Part shown: positions 56,801 to 60,704 of the stretch, piece after piece
How positions within the stretch are numbered: position 1 is the stretch's first letter
Layout: each line of letters begins with the position of its first letter
NCBI GenBank assembly: GCA_964520785.1
Contig: CAZFQG010000002.1
Coordinates: forward strand, 31,716-95,715
Direction: 5' to 3'
Length of the DNA: 64,000 bases
Source: CAZFQG01 sp964520785
Lineage (GTDB): Bacteria; Planctomycetota; Planctomycetia; Pirellulales; Thermoguttaceae
The notes under the pieces: model-generated
The model's input: the letters and a program-made list of their open reading frames with translations, nothing else
The model's database searches: none
Told to the model about the DNA's origin: nothing
Position numbers and translations under genes: made by a program

Positions 56801-58630
56801 ACCGCCGAGAACGAACCGTTCCGGAACGAGGACGCTTCCGTCCGGCGCATGGATCTCCGTCCAGGTACTAGTCGTGTAACTGACGCCGGTCGGATATCCG
56901 GCGTCATCGCTCCGTGCCCAGGTAATGGCGAAATGACCGTCGTTGCTCATCGCCACGTACGGTTCGAAATTGTGATCCGTCACCGGGGTGTTGACCTTCC
57001 ACTCCTCCCCGATCCTGTTCCCGTCGCGGTCGAACCGCTGAGCCATGATGTCGTTGAAGAAGCTCAAATCCTGCCCGCCGGTCTGCCAGGCGATGACGAA
57101 ATTCCCCTGGGCGTCCATCCCGACGTCCGGAACTCCCTGGGGACCGGACGTGTCGGAGTTGACGCGGAATTCATCTCCCAGCGCGCGGACCCCCTGCACG
57201 AACTCGACTTCCGACGGATCGACGTACCCGACCGGAGAAAACCGCCTTGCGTAGATGTCCGTCACGCTGCCGAAATCGACCGAGTCGGGAACCTCGCTCT
57301 GCCAGGTGATTACGAAGTCCCCGTCGGCGTCCATCGCGACGGAGGCGTTCGTCTGGTTGTAGACATCAAGCTGCAGCGTCGCGGGGTCGTCCATTTCCGG
57401 ACCGTTGACGCGGAATTCGGGGCTCGACTGCTTGATCGTCGTCACTTGCCCGTCGGGGAGCGGATTCACTCGCTCGTCCACGACGTTCGTCACCGCCATC
57501 TCGGGGTGGTCTTCTTTCCCCTTGTCCCCAATGAAGGTCACGTCGAATACCGTGGCGCTTAACGGCGTTACCGAGACGAGGGGCCGTCCGGGGGGAACGT
57601 TCCTTGGAAACAGATAGGGGCCGAACGTATTGTTGGGGATTCGGTCCGGCGGTGGAAAATCGACCGGACCCATGTATTCCCGGGTGGACGTGCGGAAGAG
57701 GTACTCGATGTTGTTCGCGGTGACCCGCGGGTTGGTTGGATGGATGGGGATGTTCGCCAACACCACCGGTTCGCGAATCGTCGTCACCTGCCCGTACGGC
57801 ATGAATCCGGACGTCCACGACGTGCTTGACTCTACCGTGATTTGCGGCATGTTCTGGCCGCCGGAAGCGTCGCCGAATTCGATCGTGAAATCGCGCGGAG
57901 TCAGCGCGGTGACCGTGGCGTCGGAGAGCTGAGGACCCAGTTGGCGGACCGCCGCCTGCACGTTGAGGCGGTTCTGCTCCAGCGGTCGGCTCTCGTCGTA
58001 ACTGAACGTAGAAGTTTCTCCCGCGCTGATGATTCCGTCCCCGTTCCAATCGAAACCGAGGGTGACAAAGCCCGCCATGTCTTCTTGGATGAAGGCGAAC
58101 GGTTCGTTCGCGGAGGAGAACGAGAGCCGCTGGACTTCGTTTCCGCCGTACTGGATGCTGAATTTCGCGTAACCCGGCGTCTCGTCCGCGGTGACGCCTT
58201 CGGGGAGCGAGATTCGCTGAACTTCATTCGTGAAATACCGCGCGTAGATATTCGCCTCGAGCACGTTCTCGCCGGTGACGGGGTCGATCTCGGGATTTCC
58301 CCAAGGATCGAACACGCGATCGTAGCGCGTCCAGGTGACGACGAAGTCGCCGTCGTTGTCCACGGCGACCGACTGCCCGGCCATCATCTGCTGATCGGTC
58401 GTCCAGACGAATTCGAAGGCCGTATCGTCCGACAAATCCGTACCGGCGCCGGTCGTCTGGTTGACGAGCGCCTGGCCGACCATCCCCGGCGACACGCTCA
58501 GAAGCTGGCGTTCCTCCAGCGGATCGACGTGGAGCCGTCGGTGCGACTTCTCTTCCATGCCGCGAACGGGTCTCTTCGTGCCGTGGAGTCGTCCGATTTT
58601 CGATGCAAGCTTACGAATGCTAGGCAACAT
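38861..58630 (-). CDS. Giant repetitive surface protein 2 (about 6589 aa) with LEPR-XLL box, Ig-like domains, P-domains and dockerin
   Basis: Start ATG 58630 is preceded by GAGG about 10 nt upstream; the frame continues to TTG 58654. The LEPR-XLL box HVDPLEERQLLSVSPG lies near residues 34-49. Most of the protein is built from dozens of units of about 50 residues around a core such as VAMDADGDFVITWQS, followed by GxYAxRYDxxGxxxGxEFxVN. Interspersed are seven SbsA-like Ig domains (each beginning GPxVxxx and containing NPxNWxLxRxG and AGNxLD) and two P/Homo-B-like domains (about 51330-51800 and 44930-45440). The C-terminus has degenerate RTX-like repeats (GTAGDDHFEF, GLGGNDTATL), one GEVED domain, a dockerin with two NGDGVVNTGDLDIIRSNWG loops and the tail IAELAWAYEIENLRAK. 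It is likely an elongated calcium-stabilised surface or matrix protein. It encodes no enzyme I can recognise. The upstream TIGR03032 stop is only 107 nt away without a visible terminator, so co-transcription is possible. Confidence 0.9.
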   Translation of the reverse strand: MLPSIRKLASKIGRLHGTKRPVRGMEEKSHRRLHVDPLEERQLLSVSPGMVGQALVNQTTGAGTDLSDDTAFEFVWTTDQQMMAGQSVAVDNDGDFVVTWTRYDRVFDPWGNPEIDPVTGENVLEANIYARYFTNEVQRISLPEGVTADETPGYAKFSIQYGGNEVQRLSFSSANEPFAFIQEDMAGFVTLGFDWNGDGIISAGETSTFSYDESRPLEQNRLNVQAAVRQLGPQLSDATVTALTPRDFTIEFGDASGGQNMPQITVESSTSWTSGFMPYGQVTTIREPVVLANIPIHPTNPRVTANNIEYLFRTSTREYMGPVDFPPPDRIPNNTFGPYLFPRNVPPGRPLVSVTPLSATVFDVTFIGDKGKEDHPEMAVTNVVDERVNPLPDGQVTTIKQSSPEFRVNGPEMDDPATLQLDVYNQTNASVAMDADGDFVITWQSEVPDSVDFGSVTDIYARRFSPVGYVDPSEVEFVQGVRALGDEFRVNSDTSGPQGVPDVGMDAQGNFVIAWQTGGQDLSFFNDIMAQRFDRDGNRIGEEWKVNTPVTDHNFEPYVAMSNDGHFAITWARSDDAGYPTGVSYTTSTWTEIHAPDGSVLVPERFVLGGGGPTADFDTDNNVIFTTDALFDADFSAGYASMGVHAIMYSLYDAQGAPAFNVIREEFRANSASFAPDSTPIWPGGQYNGQAVLDADGDLLIAYEGFGPDVAEFNIDAYIRDYLLFSWDTNFDERNQPAAVMEEWAELEAYNGLLRGESNGILFSLFDASTGNPLNILYSDNVANALRDGSSHVELFLIDRRIDGGSFTIRLFREDYGGYEDIEIAIATAGDPAVFDPGGTRDNIEAALEAAIRTGVNWPEDRFEGGVEVYITDNFLRQDTPWDISPFVPNVDDHYIFEVHFMGEAHDTYFGISLAPGGNDLQIGDVAGPPPRFLTETAGYSGTWQRDPSVAMEPDGDFVMVWLQDEETTSGFYSNTNIYYRTFDESTDTAGPTVSDFAFADGNWVRDGAPITNEALGYTAAGEGAKVIMTFDEPMLLYTDAELAWARSIRDQYTLNPASVSQANIVKARGIFDSVTNPENYELLRDGELFNGGVAGVQYGLSKAYELGLSAYPSNKWEAVLTLDGDMLETSGALQPLPYGSYVVRALNPAPNTTNLLASQSGLRDASGRALYHTGYTERDGFLHGLPYTSNSFIIPTSESDVSSPGTFPLPSPGSAFPGPGDTSLWTPSAFPNSPQYTAQDADGDTVIVWTEDATGIAGIHARLYDANWTEVNNVRQSSLVPVREILVTANPTATYASVARDADGDFVVTWSQKDADGWNVYARRYDALGNPLAGEFLVNRFTAGDQCFSTVAMDVEGRFVITWQSSAQDGSGWGVYAQQFSRDGQRLGVADEAQLLAFNGISQANYALDFGGVPVGPIAYDSADLAQSAQNVVDAFAAIGVTVTANPVSAKEIAVHFTGNDGGKDQPPILVDAVTIVSGQPWAEVSSQTLADGRSGEFRVNVQTQNDQRFPAIAMNATGDFVITWTTTGLNGDGPLETDVRARVFQWTVDASGVAGNLGGSEFIVNETTVGSQKWSSVAMDASGDFAITWTHSPRVPTDPNYREGAAGLQEVYARRYAWDGASLDVTPITFLTMIDPGDPGANPPIPPTFTGYSEFLVNTFVANTQQHSQIAMDADGDFVITWESFQDTLPGGSQPSSFGIYAQRFVRNELIGAPGYGPEGRIATEFRVHSGMDGAQRFPGISMDDTGDLLIVWETNTGTGRKLLFSHSAKSTDDAGPMVTEVRRDIPGGAVIVDEDVVLENEVSKLVVTFGEEMLKELGPDGQFSVENPDNWQLTRAGVEMPGAIAKVEFSLNPATGKYEAVVTFDAKPGTPGFQALQNGRYELTVHSTVRDMFGNALDGDFNGYQDDAGFTRSFIISTGGSQDIPVPPLPGVINGRTFAETPGAVAVDADGDHVVVWTAFDQAAGLDRVYAAMYDADGNLAVLSGGRNPVFEVTDDPSFDADEQRYASVACDADGDFVVTWTNYRDGDADVYARRFSSSGEPLGPSFRLNTHTDNLQMWSNVAMDAGGDFIVTWSSFGQEDGGIGDGFGIFARRFDAYGYPLAPEFQVNTTTAGNQRFASVAMSGEGAFVVVWQSDQNGIGDDIVARRYNADGSPLGGPYGGEFLVNRDQAANAAGEIVDVGLAGNQRYPDVAMTLDGRSFAVTWSSSHHNDPGATDTDGYAIFTKTFVDRDPAQAYQYQYEGNPVVFPDYRDFRNFAWNFPTDPNEPYAVPSTVTDGLFYIPIQVTDSFLVGDLNVRVNIDHNDPSDLRIWLESPDGTLVRLVERAHADLDQLGDTAAGENGRNFRNTVFDDQAEESILDDGSLPPYTGAFQPQQPLATFTGTKANGTWRLWIWDDDPANDPDHLNPVNNGRDGGTFREAVLDFTPLAAASRNTQVNQTIISNQIYPSIAMSYQGEAIITWSGYGDRPLNEDKTEYGVFARGFFDGAPTTDEFRVNNVTAGAQWLSSVGVDADGNYVIVWTGTGAVFGSDTDVYTYVSTRESYVDDLASPLVTGVYGADRTPILEGGVLNTNGVKNLIITFSERLSTAVVSVGGVLVPAVQSVANPQNWVLERNGAEIPGAITDIDFHYNPEIRKFEAIITIDGNGVSAGDPGLLPGDYNLTVRDLIEDTAGNALDGDFDGIAGTQPGATGHRGYRIAFSVSSQEDVYGPERRVNTAANVWYEQRFIQSGGTGNGVEQSTRAVAVDHDGDYVVVWTSYGQDDPSDPYGSGVYMRMFDRNDNPLTGEILVNCDVAGNQRNASVAMDADGDFMIVWEGVGENGTWDIFGRRFNSIGNPTTPALLINTVTNGVQINPAVAMDVFGNAIVVWATAAQENSFFNDLRGQAYNFKGEKVGGEFQVNALESGLPGSPSVPGESQINPEVAMDDEGNFVVVWDHVDVQTNGVISGTSIIGRRFSLDPTTGVAPESGEFTVRSASQGIVDGRFHAARNAQVAMDYAGNFIVVWEEYVGDGYDVFFQSYNADGSTLGGAQQANMLVGPDFVGHQVNPSVAMDADGDFAIVWNGQGGRPDPVDPTNPDLVGNVDTAGVFLREYSAGFGATGTVPQAIAPQKRVNHTTAGIQETPTIAMQPDGGFIVVWSGQGVGDHHGIFSRRYTTAQDTAGPMVTDFTDAAGTSLGNGIQVIAEMSHIVVTFDEEMYVGSGPSDPFSVRNPANWIFTKDGQPLIGGIHSIEFGLDRSFAMGLRADRTNKWEAVIRVDGNGMGAGVIPLGEGEYQIIARNTLRDLAGNPLRSSGYNFLGSSSSRNFSVLLAAGPERLENSNFTTGPQYIVDPTTVTDSGPNSPVAVAADGDGDYVVVWTDAQPGHEGLYARLTYVDWTNPIDEPGSDRESSYSKPTPGPVDDIFVTITTNPTAREASVARDADGDFVVVWSQLDDTDGDGTREDWNIYARRFTAAGVARDAEPFLVNATLADAQRAPAVAMDHDGDFVITWQSNAQDGSGYGIYAQRYAAEGYRVGGQNATQTLTFNSAALTSFTLSLDGKTTAAIPYTGNAYDLESGGVKKVEAALADAGISAKVHVVDSSRIRVEFIDTYGSRVLPLLTASAPSIAVATTREGMAGEFRVNDVTLNNQMDPAAAMDVDGGFIITWTSFGQDPDASDTVYDGNIYGKLFTDFNFNIDFTNPTAPTGLFGTEFLVNENSQVPLLDEDGNIVFDGDNNIVYVTLTDIQPGHQRWSAVAMDMNGDFIVTWTSFREGGFGTTGHNDVYARRYGNAGAPLSGAFRVNSTETGDQQRSQVSMDADGDFVIVWEGTEALFGDGSCGGSTDVNFGVFAQRYIRSGMENSANTGVNGEIGGQILVNGTSAGNQRFPSVALDDTGDFVVAWCGNGAGDNQGIFSRRFDKVEDNAGPTVADVIDATTSDRLRVYNGRVLEHDVTRMIVTFSEELIASLDPTNLDASIGNLDNWDLTRNGALLQDAIQSVAFAWNETTKKYEAEVLFAEPLTNGFYRLIIYDDVTDMYGNPLDGNYDGIPLGDFGRTFRINTTGGGSGGDPTRPIEIVNGRTFPETPGAVAVDRDGDTFVAFTGSSAAGLDKAYVVLYDAFGNELGLIAVTDGLAAFADDEQRYVTVACDLDGDFVVTWTNYRDGEQDVYGRLFTATGQPKNDPFRINAYTPGNQKYSNVGMDADGDFVVTWSSYGQEMGGAPGYGYGVYARRFDRAGLPLAPEFQVNVTVAGSQRHSSVAVDAEGGFIIAWQSNHNGIGDDIVFREFNADGSPAATPLTGEQIANADTVVSEDGETFVYEGVQGNQRYPDVAISMDGRSYVITWASSGHVLSDRIDPITGEPIPVDNQGWAIFAKTFERRGRAEQIISRVVPTVPVPIPHMGDYSLFAGLYPDDVILANGAVGIPINVNENFRVETLTLDLTVRHEDPSDLIMWLESPSGRTATLVRNAPSVGDEIGFTAAGPNGRDFINTTFDDLAENRIDDPDNALPPFQDSFIPVDLLSTFRYESAQGTWILWIQDFDPPGDPDEETIQDPNGNIFQVPRVDSGRFERATLYFTPSSATSAAVQVNQTAMGHQVYPSVAMDGSGRAVFTWSGYGNQPGEEDTFQYGVYSRMMLDGVMLDGERRLNEVPEGQQWLSSVGSDADGNFVVAWTGEGRAPGSNTSVYTYFSVLDAELGMNDDFVGPLVSGVYHGSKFLRNGATLTTTDLTSLVVAFDESMSILTTGPDRNPVIGSIENLDNWVLERNGSEIQGAVKSVRFGYNSATRRWEAVVTFDNNGISPGEGPLQNGQYVLTVRDLVTDQAGNRLDADFDGSPGTLNGAAGYAFRFNVTSDDRILGPELRVNPNSAADPVANEQRLAEPGGAGLARESSNRSVAIDHDGDYAVVWTGYHADGTTSNVFYAVYNRNDALINSGQVNKQPGLHRNASIAMDADGDFVVVWQGLVPDGDGNPDNDTWNVYAQRFDAVGNRLAANATEGRSTSDPVWGTSVDAFREIQVNTEEANDQVHPDVAMDDYGNFIVTWVTTGQAFSYFNDIKAQAFDYRGFLLGNEFRVNSADLPGTGTSTGGLGGPEVNPSVAMDSFGHVVFVWEQITAQTNGVVTNTDIMARRFSLAWNPDVPDWFFRERFIVAEDLVEFVASDGDLAPDDATHEPEDPTVGGSPGELDIERVARNPQVAMDKYGNFTIVWESFRDNDLEGGDTESYGIYYNRFGWDGTPLGESVQQANLVITLQDDDSIDRITASEMFNLAQVNPSVAIDADGDFVIAWNGKGAEPDPLNPENWQLIGNQDDAGVFMRRFHAASYSQGVDLNGDGIPEFALDTNGDGILDTFAPDVISAPVGPQRLVNYTTAGIQQHPTVAMQPDGSYIVVWAGNGVGDENGIFVRRFKETTDTAGPIVTELRTLNGALIYDYDTIFGSTGAVKVVFSEQVRAGTTGFNSVENVNNWGIMNGQGEEIPGGIASVSFGYDSVLGKWVAQVNFNRQFLPDGEYTLFARTRIQDIAGNPLARTGFRPGGTGEAYGYDWNYGLWYDGSAPYTPVPSLTGGMGFTFRMKSGNPTTPVDGDSDERFTSLPLFPIPVFVGDDDTGGTTGDDGTVTLEEQYILSIIGDHDNVAIARNNSGDYVAVWTRETLAQYLADVEFTQDTTGDGTTTGEVTQVLPVHQTDIVGMRFDRYGRPKGTEFVVNSWVADAPVDAQFESDNNQIEPDVAIADDGTFVVVWSGAGELIGDQTGVFGQKFDASGIKIGGNFRINVTKYERQSQPSIGMNPTNGQFVVSWTSFEQDGSGDGVFHRLFNANCTPAAGFSSDVRVNTWTSGGQNNSDVSMDRWGNYVIVWQSDGQDGSQWGVYGQKYLNGGNPYGGEFRVNQTTQYSQYDPQVAMHSRPGVAGFVVTWTSFGQDGSDDGIYARVMSFDASITNEFRVNQTTARRQFQPDVDMNFGGTFVISWTGWDKGNDITDDMGVYARLFDVNGNALSNEFRLNGVTKGNQFGSAVAIDNDGNVAAAWSGPNWMETNWIEPNWYRDGTWWFDPTWVEPQYPDTGLPSPTDFTGLFTRVFGLNVNSLIVHPEARESFVIPGTAGDDHFEFIAGSTAAASTVRVTTAGQTKTYTIPQGVATVKFTGLGGNDTATLTGTSAAETFRLQPSSVGASTYEGGPVRVEIYETETIHTVGGGGADHVILTGSSFGDTIAARPSRLNASRRNAQGQTVYSLQADGFASAEVVPSSGDDTLKLYDLAYSGQTYTFQDVLTYERLHTSPVGLLISGGVYTVVGFPFSAPARVRMDGNTVSRDYGDLENYAVISRQIREGFHLGSGIDAETAPRIGEPDDGVAFGALDIRNATQTITVSASAAGVVSAWIDFDQNGIFDADERILNGAAVATGTNRLSFNWADIPGAQTVNGAVARVVFSDPAAPDVGEVEDYTGLSVLNTAPSTIDTSIPGDLNGDGVVNTGDLDIIRSNWGQTVTAGDRALGDANGDGVVNTGDLDIIRSNWGQTAPVAAAAQAPMVAPMETEPVPLTKTVGPIYGPRKREAAAADVLFDGLEVTPGSETTIAELAWAYEIENLRAKRNGGPKTAAVQSADRFFQMFGDE
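40523..40609 (-). repeat. Degenerate short tandem repeat encoding a tryptophan-rich linker
   Basis: Units of about 15-18 nt related to CCAGTTGGGTTCGAT recur five times. They encode PNWMETNWIEPNWYRDG then TWWFDPTWVEPQYPD within giant 2, with seven Trp in about 32 residues between an FG-GAP-like unit and the RTX-like region. Confidence 0.7.
42448..49141 (-). repeat. Super-repeat copy 2 in giant gene 2
   Basis: About 2231 codons with the same order as copy 1: Ig A' (GPMVTDFTDAAG), the segment AQDGSGYGIYAQRYAAEG, Ig B', NGRTFPETPGAVAVD, a P-domain and Ig C'. A third Ig of type A (GPIVTELRTLNG) starts at about 42447, where a truncated third copy begins. Confidence 0.7.
49142..55662 (-). repeat. 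Super-repeat copy 1 in giant gene 2
   Basis: About 2174 codons. It begins at an Ig-like domain (GPTVSDFAFADG) and contains three Ig-like domains in order A-B-C. Module A is followed by a segment with AQDGSGWGVYAQQFSRDG. Module B is followed by NGRTFAETPGAVAVD. A P-domain lies before C. Boundaries are approximate. Confidence 0.7.
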
Positions 58631-58737
58631 ATCTAACTGTCCTCGTATTGACAAATGCCCTTAATGGCCGTCTGATATCTTAAGTAGTAGTCACTCGGGA
58701 AGGTGTGAAATCAAATCGCCGATGCCGTCCTTGGCCC

Positions 58738-59901
58738 TCATCTCGGCTCCATGACCGAAACCGGCTCGGCGCCGGATTCGAAAGGGGGATCGGGGTCCGG
58801 CAGTTCGCGGCCAGGCCGCAACCAGTACGAACGCTCCGGAAGGTTCATCGCCTCGTGGACCGCCGGTTTCAAAAGGTTCAAGACCATCGGTTGCCGCGCG
58901 CGTGGCAGAAACTGAATTGCGAACAGCTCCTCGCAACCGGCGGTGAACTCGAAGAACCCCGCCGGCGAGCCGCTTCGCAGGTCGACTACGGCGACCCCGC
59001 AACGCAAGGGGGTGCCGCTCTCCTGGATCGGCAGGCCGCCGAAAATGTGCTTCTCCCGGATTTTCGACAGTCCGATCAGCGCGTAGTGTCGCGCGAAGCA
59101 CAGGCCGCGAAGGTACCCGGGAAGTCGGCACACGATATCCGCTTTGCCACTCCGCTGGTCGACCGCGAGCAGCTCTCCAGCCCCCGAATTGAGAACCCAG
59201 AGCCGCCCGTCGTGCCACCGCGGGGAGTGGGGCATCGAAAGGCCGCCCAGAAGGGTTTCGTTCGATGGGACGTCGATCAACACGCCGCCTGTCGCCTTCC
59301 CCGGTCGCCAGCCGCCCGGCGTATCGGTCGTTCCCAGCGCCGTGACGTAGCGCGGCGCGCCGTCGCGGTAACACAAACCGTTGAGGTGGCAACGGTCTTC
59401 CGGCGCCAGTTCCGAAATGAACTTCGGCCGCCAGAACGGCTCGAAGCAAAACTCGCGGCTGAGCCGTGCCAGGCACGAAAACCGGGTGTTGACCACCACG
59501 ACGCGGTCGTTTTCAAACGCGATGTCGTGGGTATGAATATCCCCCGTGTGGTAGGTGGCCCGTGGGAGAAACAGTGCGTCGTACCGCCCCGGGCGCCGTT
59601 CGTCGTACGCCGGCGCCAGCAGCGGATCGTTCGCGAAAAACGTCACCTCGCGGCGCGTGGCCAGGGCCATGCGAGATCCGTCGACCGCGAGGCCCATCGG
59701 CTTCTCGAACTCGCGCATCAGCAGAGAGACCCGACGGCCGTCCCAGCCGATCACCGCGACCTTGCCCGACTGATAAGTGCTCAGAAAAAGCGAACCGTCG
59801 CTCTGCGCAGCCCAACCCGAGAATGCTTCGTCCGCGAAACACTCGATTCGAACGGGGGGAAGGTTGTCGTAGGGATGCGTCGTCAACGGTTCGGGCTCCA
59901 C
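58738..59901 (-). CDS. TIGR03032 (DUF4915) family protein
   Basis: 387 aa, cytoplasmic (no signal peptide). Family blocks are very well conserved: SLFLSTYQSGKVAVIGWDG, FEKPMGLAVDGSRMALATRR, TGDIHTHDIAF, NTRFSCLARLS, ISELAPEDRCHLNG, RYVTALGTTDTPGGWRPG, GGLSMPHSPRWHDGRLWVLN and PGYLRGLCFARHYALIGLSK. The fold is expected to be a beta-propeller. The biochemical role of the family is not established, though it often occurs near genes for large surface proteins or secretion. The start is GTG 59901 with no good Shine-Dalgarno; no other ATG, GTG or TTG lies between it and the upstream in-frame stop. The gene lies directly upstream of giant 2 (107 nt). Confidence 0.9.
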   Translation of the reverse strand: MEPEPLTTHPYDNLPPVRIECFADEAFSGWAAQSDGSLFLSTYQSGKVAVIGWDGRRVSLLMREFEKPMGLAVDGSRMALATRREVTFFANDPLLAPAYDERRPGRYDALFLPRATYHTGDIHTHDIAFENDRVVVVNTRFSCLARLSREFCFEPFWRPKFISELAPEDRCHLNGLCYRDGAPRYVTALGTTDTPGGWRPGKATGGVLIDVPSNETLLGGLSMPHSPRWHDGRLWVLNSGAGELLAVDQRSGKADIVCRLPGYLRGLCFARHYALIGLSKIREKHIFGGLPIQESGTPLRCGVAVVDLRSGSPAGFFEFTAGCEELFAIQFLPRARQPMVLNLLKPAVHEAMNLPERSYWLRPGRELPDPDPPFESGAEPVSVMEPR

Positions 59902-60236
59902 TTCGGAAAAAGGGTCGCTTGGTGCGCTACAAACTCCGGTTCTCGAGGGCGTGAGGACACGACGTCGACGGTGCGGAGGCCGCGCTGCGCGAATGTGTTC
60001 TCAAAACGTGCCGACGAGAAGCTGGACCCGTGGGGACATGGACCGGATGAAGAAAAGCCGCCGGTCGTAGGAAGCGCGCAAAAACACGCAGTGCCGAGAT
60101 TCCTCGGCACGCCCGCGACGAAATGCCGCGTTGGAGACTTCGGAGCAGTTGTATCATGAGAGCCAACGCCTTACGGGGAGCTGAGTTCGACTCGCCTTGC
60201 CTGAAGCCGAACGTCAGACTCCGCCTCTAAACATCT

Positions 60237-60265
60237 ATGAGAATCAGTTTGATCGATCTTGTCAA
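60237..60265 (-). promoter_or_regulatory. Strong-looking promoter upstream of the TIGR03032 gene
   Basis: On minus, the consensus -35 TTGACA (60260-60265) and -10 TCTCAT (60237-60242) are 17 bp apart. T-rich tracts immediately upstream (60266-60300) look like an UP element. The start near 60230 would leave an unusually long leader of about 330 nt before GTG 59901. Confidence 0.5.
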
Positions 60266-60498
60266 CAAAAAAAGAGCCATCCGGAGAAAAGAAAAATCAG
60301 GATAACGGGATAAGTCGTTTTGGGCTTCCTCCTCCGCCTAAACTCACTATCCTATCATGATTGCACCCCCTTTTCGCGTCAAGAGGCTGTCGCGCCGGGA
60401 CGACGCAAGAAAGCGTATTCTTACAAAGGGACGTGCGTTTCCCCTAAATCAAACTACTTACCCAATCAATACGAGATGTAGTTCTAAACACGGGAGTA

Positions 60499-60518
60499 CA
60501 TACCCTAAAATGGGTATG
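60499..60518 (+). promoter_or_regulatory. Hairpin 1 in the TraB-gene leader
   Basis: Perfect 7-bp arms CATACCC (60499-60505) and GGGTATG (60512-60518) around TAAAAT, followed by CTTTTC. Confidence 0.5.
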
Positions 60519-60562
60519 CTTTTCAAATGTAACCGCTATAACCCTCACTTATGGAAGAAAAA

Positions 60563-60587
60563 CAGGTTCTTTTCCTCGTTGAACCTG
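60563..60587 (+). promoter_or_regulatory. Hairpin 2 in the TraB-gene leader
   Basis: Perfect 7-bp arms CAGGTTC (60563-60569) and GAACCTG (60581-60587) with an 11-nt pyrimidine-rich loop. Confidence 0.5.
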
Positions 60588-60618
60588 GACTCGTCACCTG
60601 ATAAGCTTGAGATAATTG

Positions 60619-60665
60619 GCCCAGCAAACCGCCGGAACGTTTGTTTCGGCATCTGGGCTTTTTTT
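60619..60665 (+). terminator. Intrinsic terminator-like structure before the TraB-family gene
   Basis: Outer stem GCCCAG (60619-60624)/CTGGGC (60653-60658) encloses an inner stem CCGGAAC (60632-60638)/GTTTCGG (60643-60649) with a GTTT loop, followed at once by seven T (60659-60665). It lies only 40 nt upstream of the TraB-gene ATG, on the coding strand, so it may be an attenuator or the end of a small RNA. Confidence 0.7.
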
Positions 60666-60704
60666 CGCATGGCATTTCGTTTCCCCCGGATTGAGGGCCG
60701 ATCA

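Larger units (their letters stand above)
59902..60704. other. 803-nt divergent region: TIGR03032 leader and structured TraB-gene leader
   Basis: 59902-60230 has high GC and no convincing gene; a 79-codon minus frame (60166-59927) is arginine and serine rich, lacks a ribosome-binding site and looks random. 60230-60300 holds the minus promoter. 60300-60704 is noticeably more AT-rich than its surroundings and contains three hairpins in succession: CATACCC/GGGTATG (60499-60518), CAGGTTC/GAACCTG (60563-60587) and a terminator-like structure (60619-60665). No plus promoter could be assigned with confidence. Confidence 0.5.

Noticed and set aside
38861..58630. Regularly spaced repeats that could suggest a CRISPR or satellite array
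   Set aside because: The spacing follows codon-level protein repeats, units diverge in a synonymous-rich manner, and the reading frame stays open throughout.
59927..60166. 79-codon minus-strand frame upstream of the TIGR03032 gene
   Set aside because: No ribosome-binding site, and an Arg/Ser/His-rich composition typical of random high-GC frames.
60541..60620. Resemblance of GAACCTG and ACCTGATAAGC to TPP riboswitch elements
   Set aside because: The CTGAGA helix and the conserved order of elements are absent; only short pieces match.
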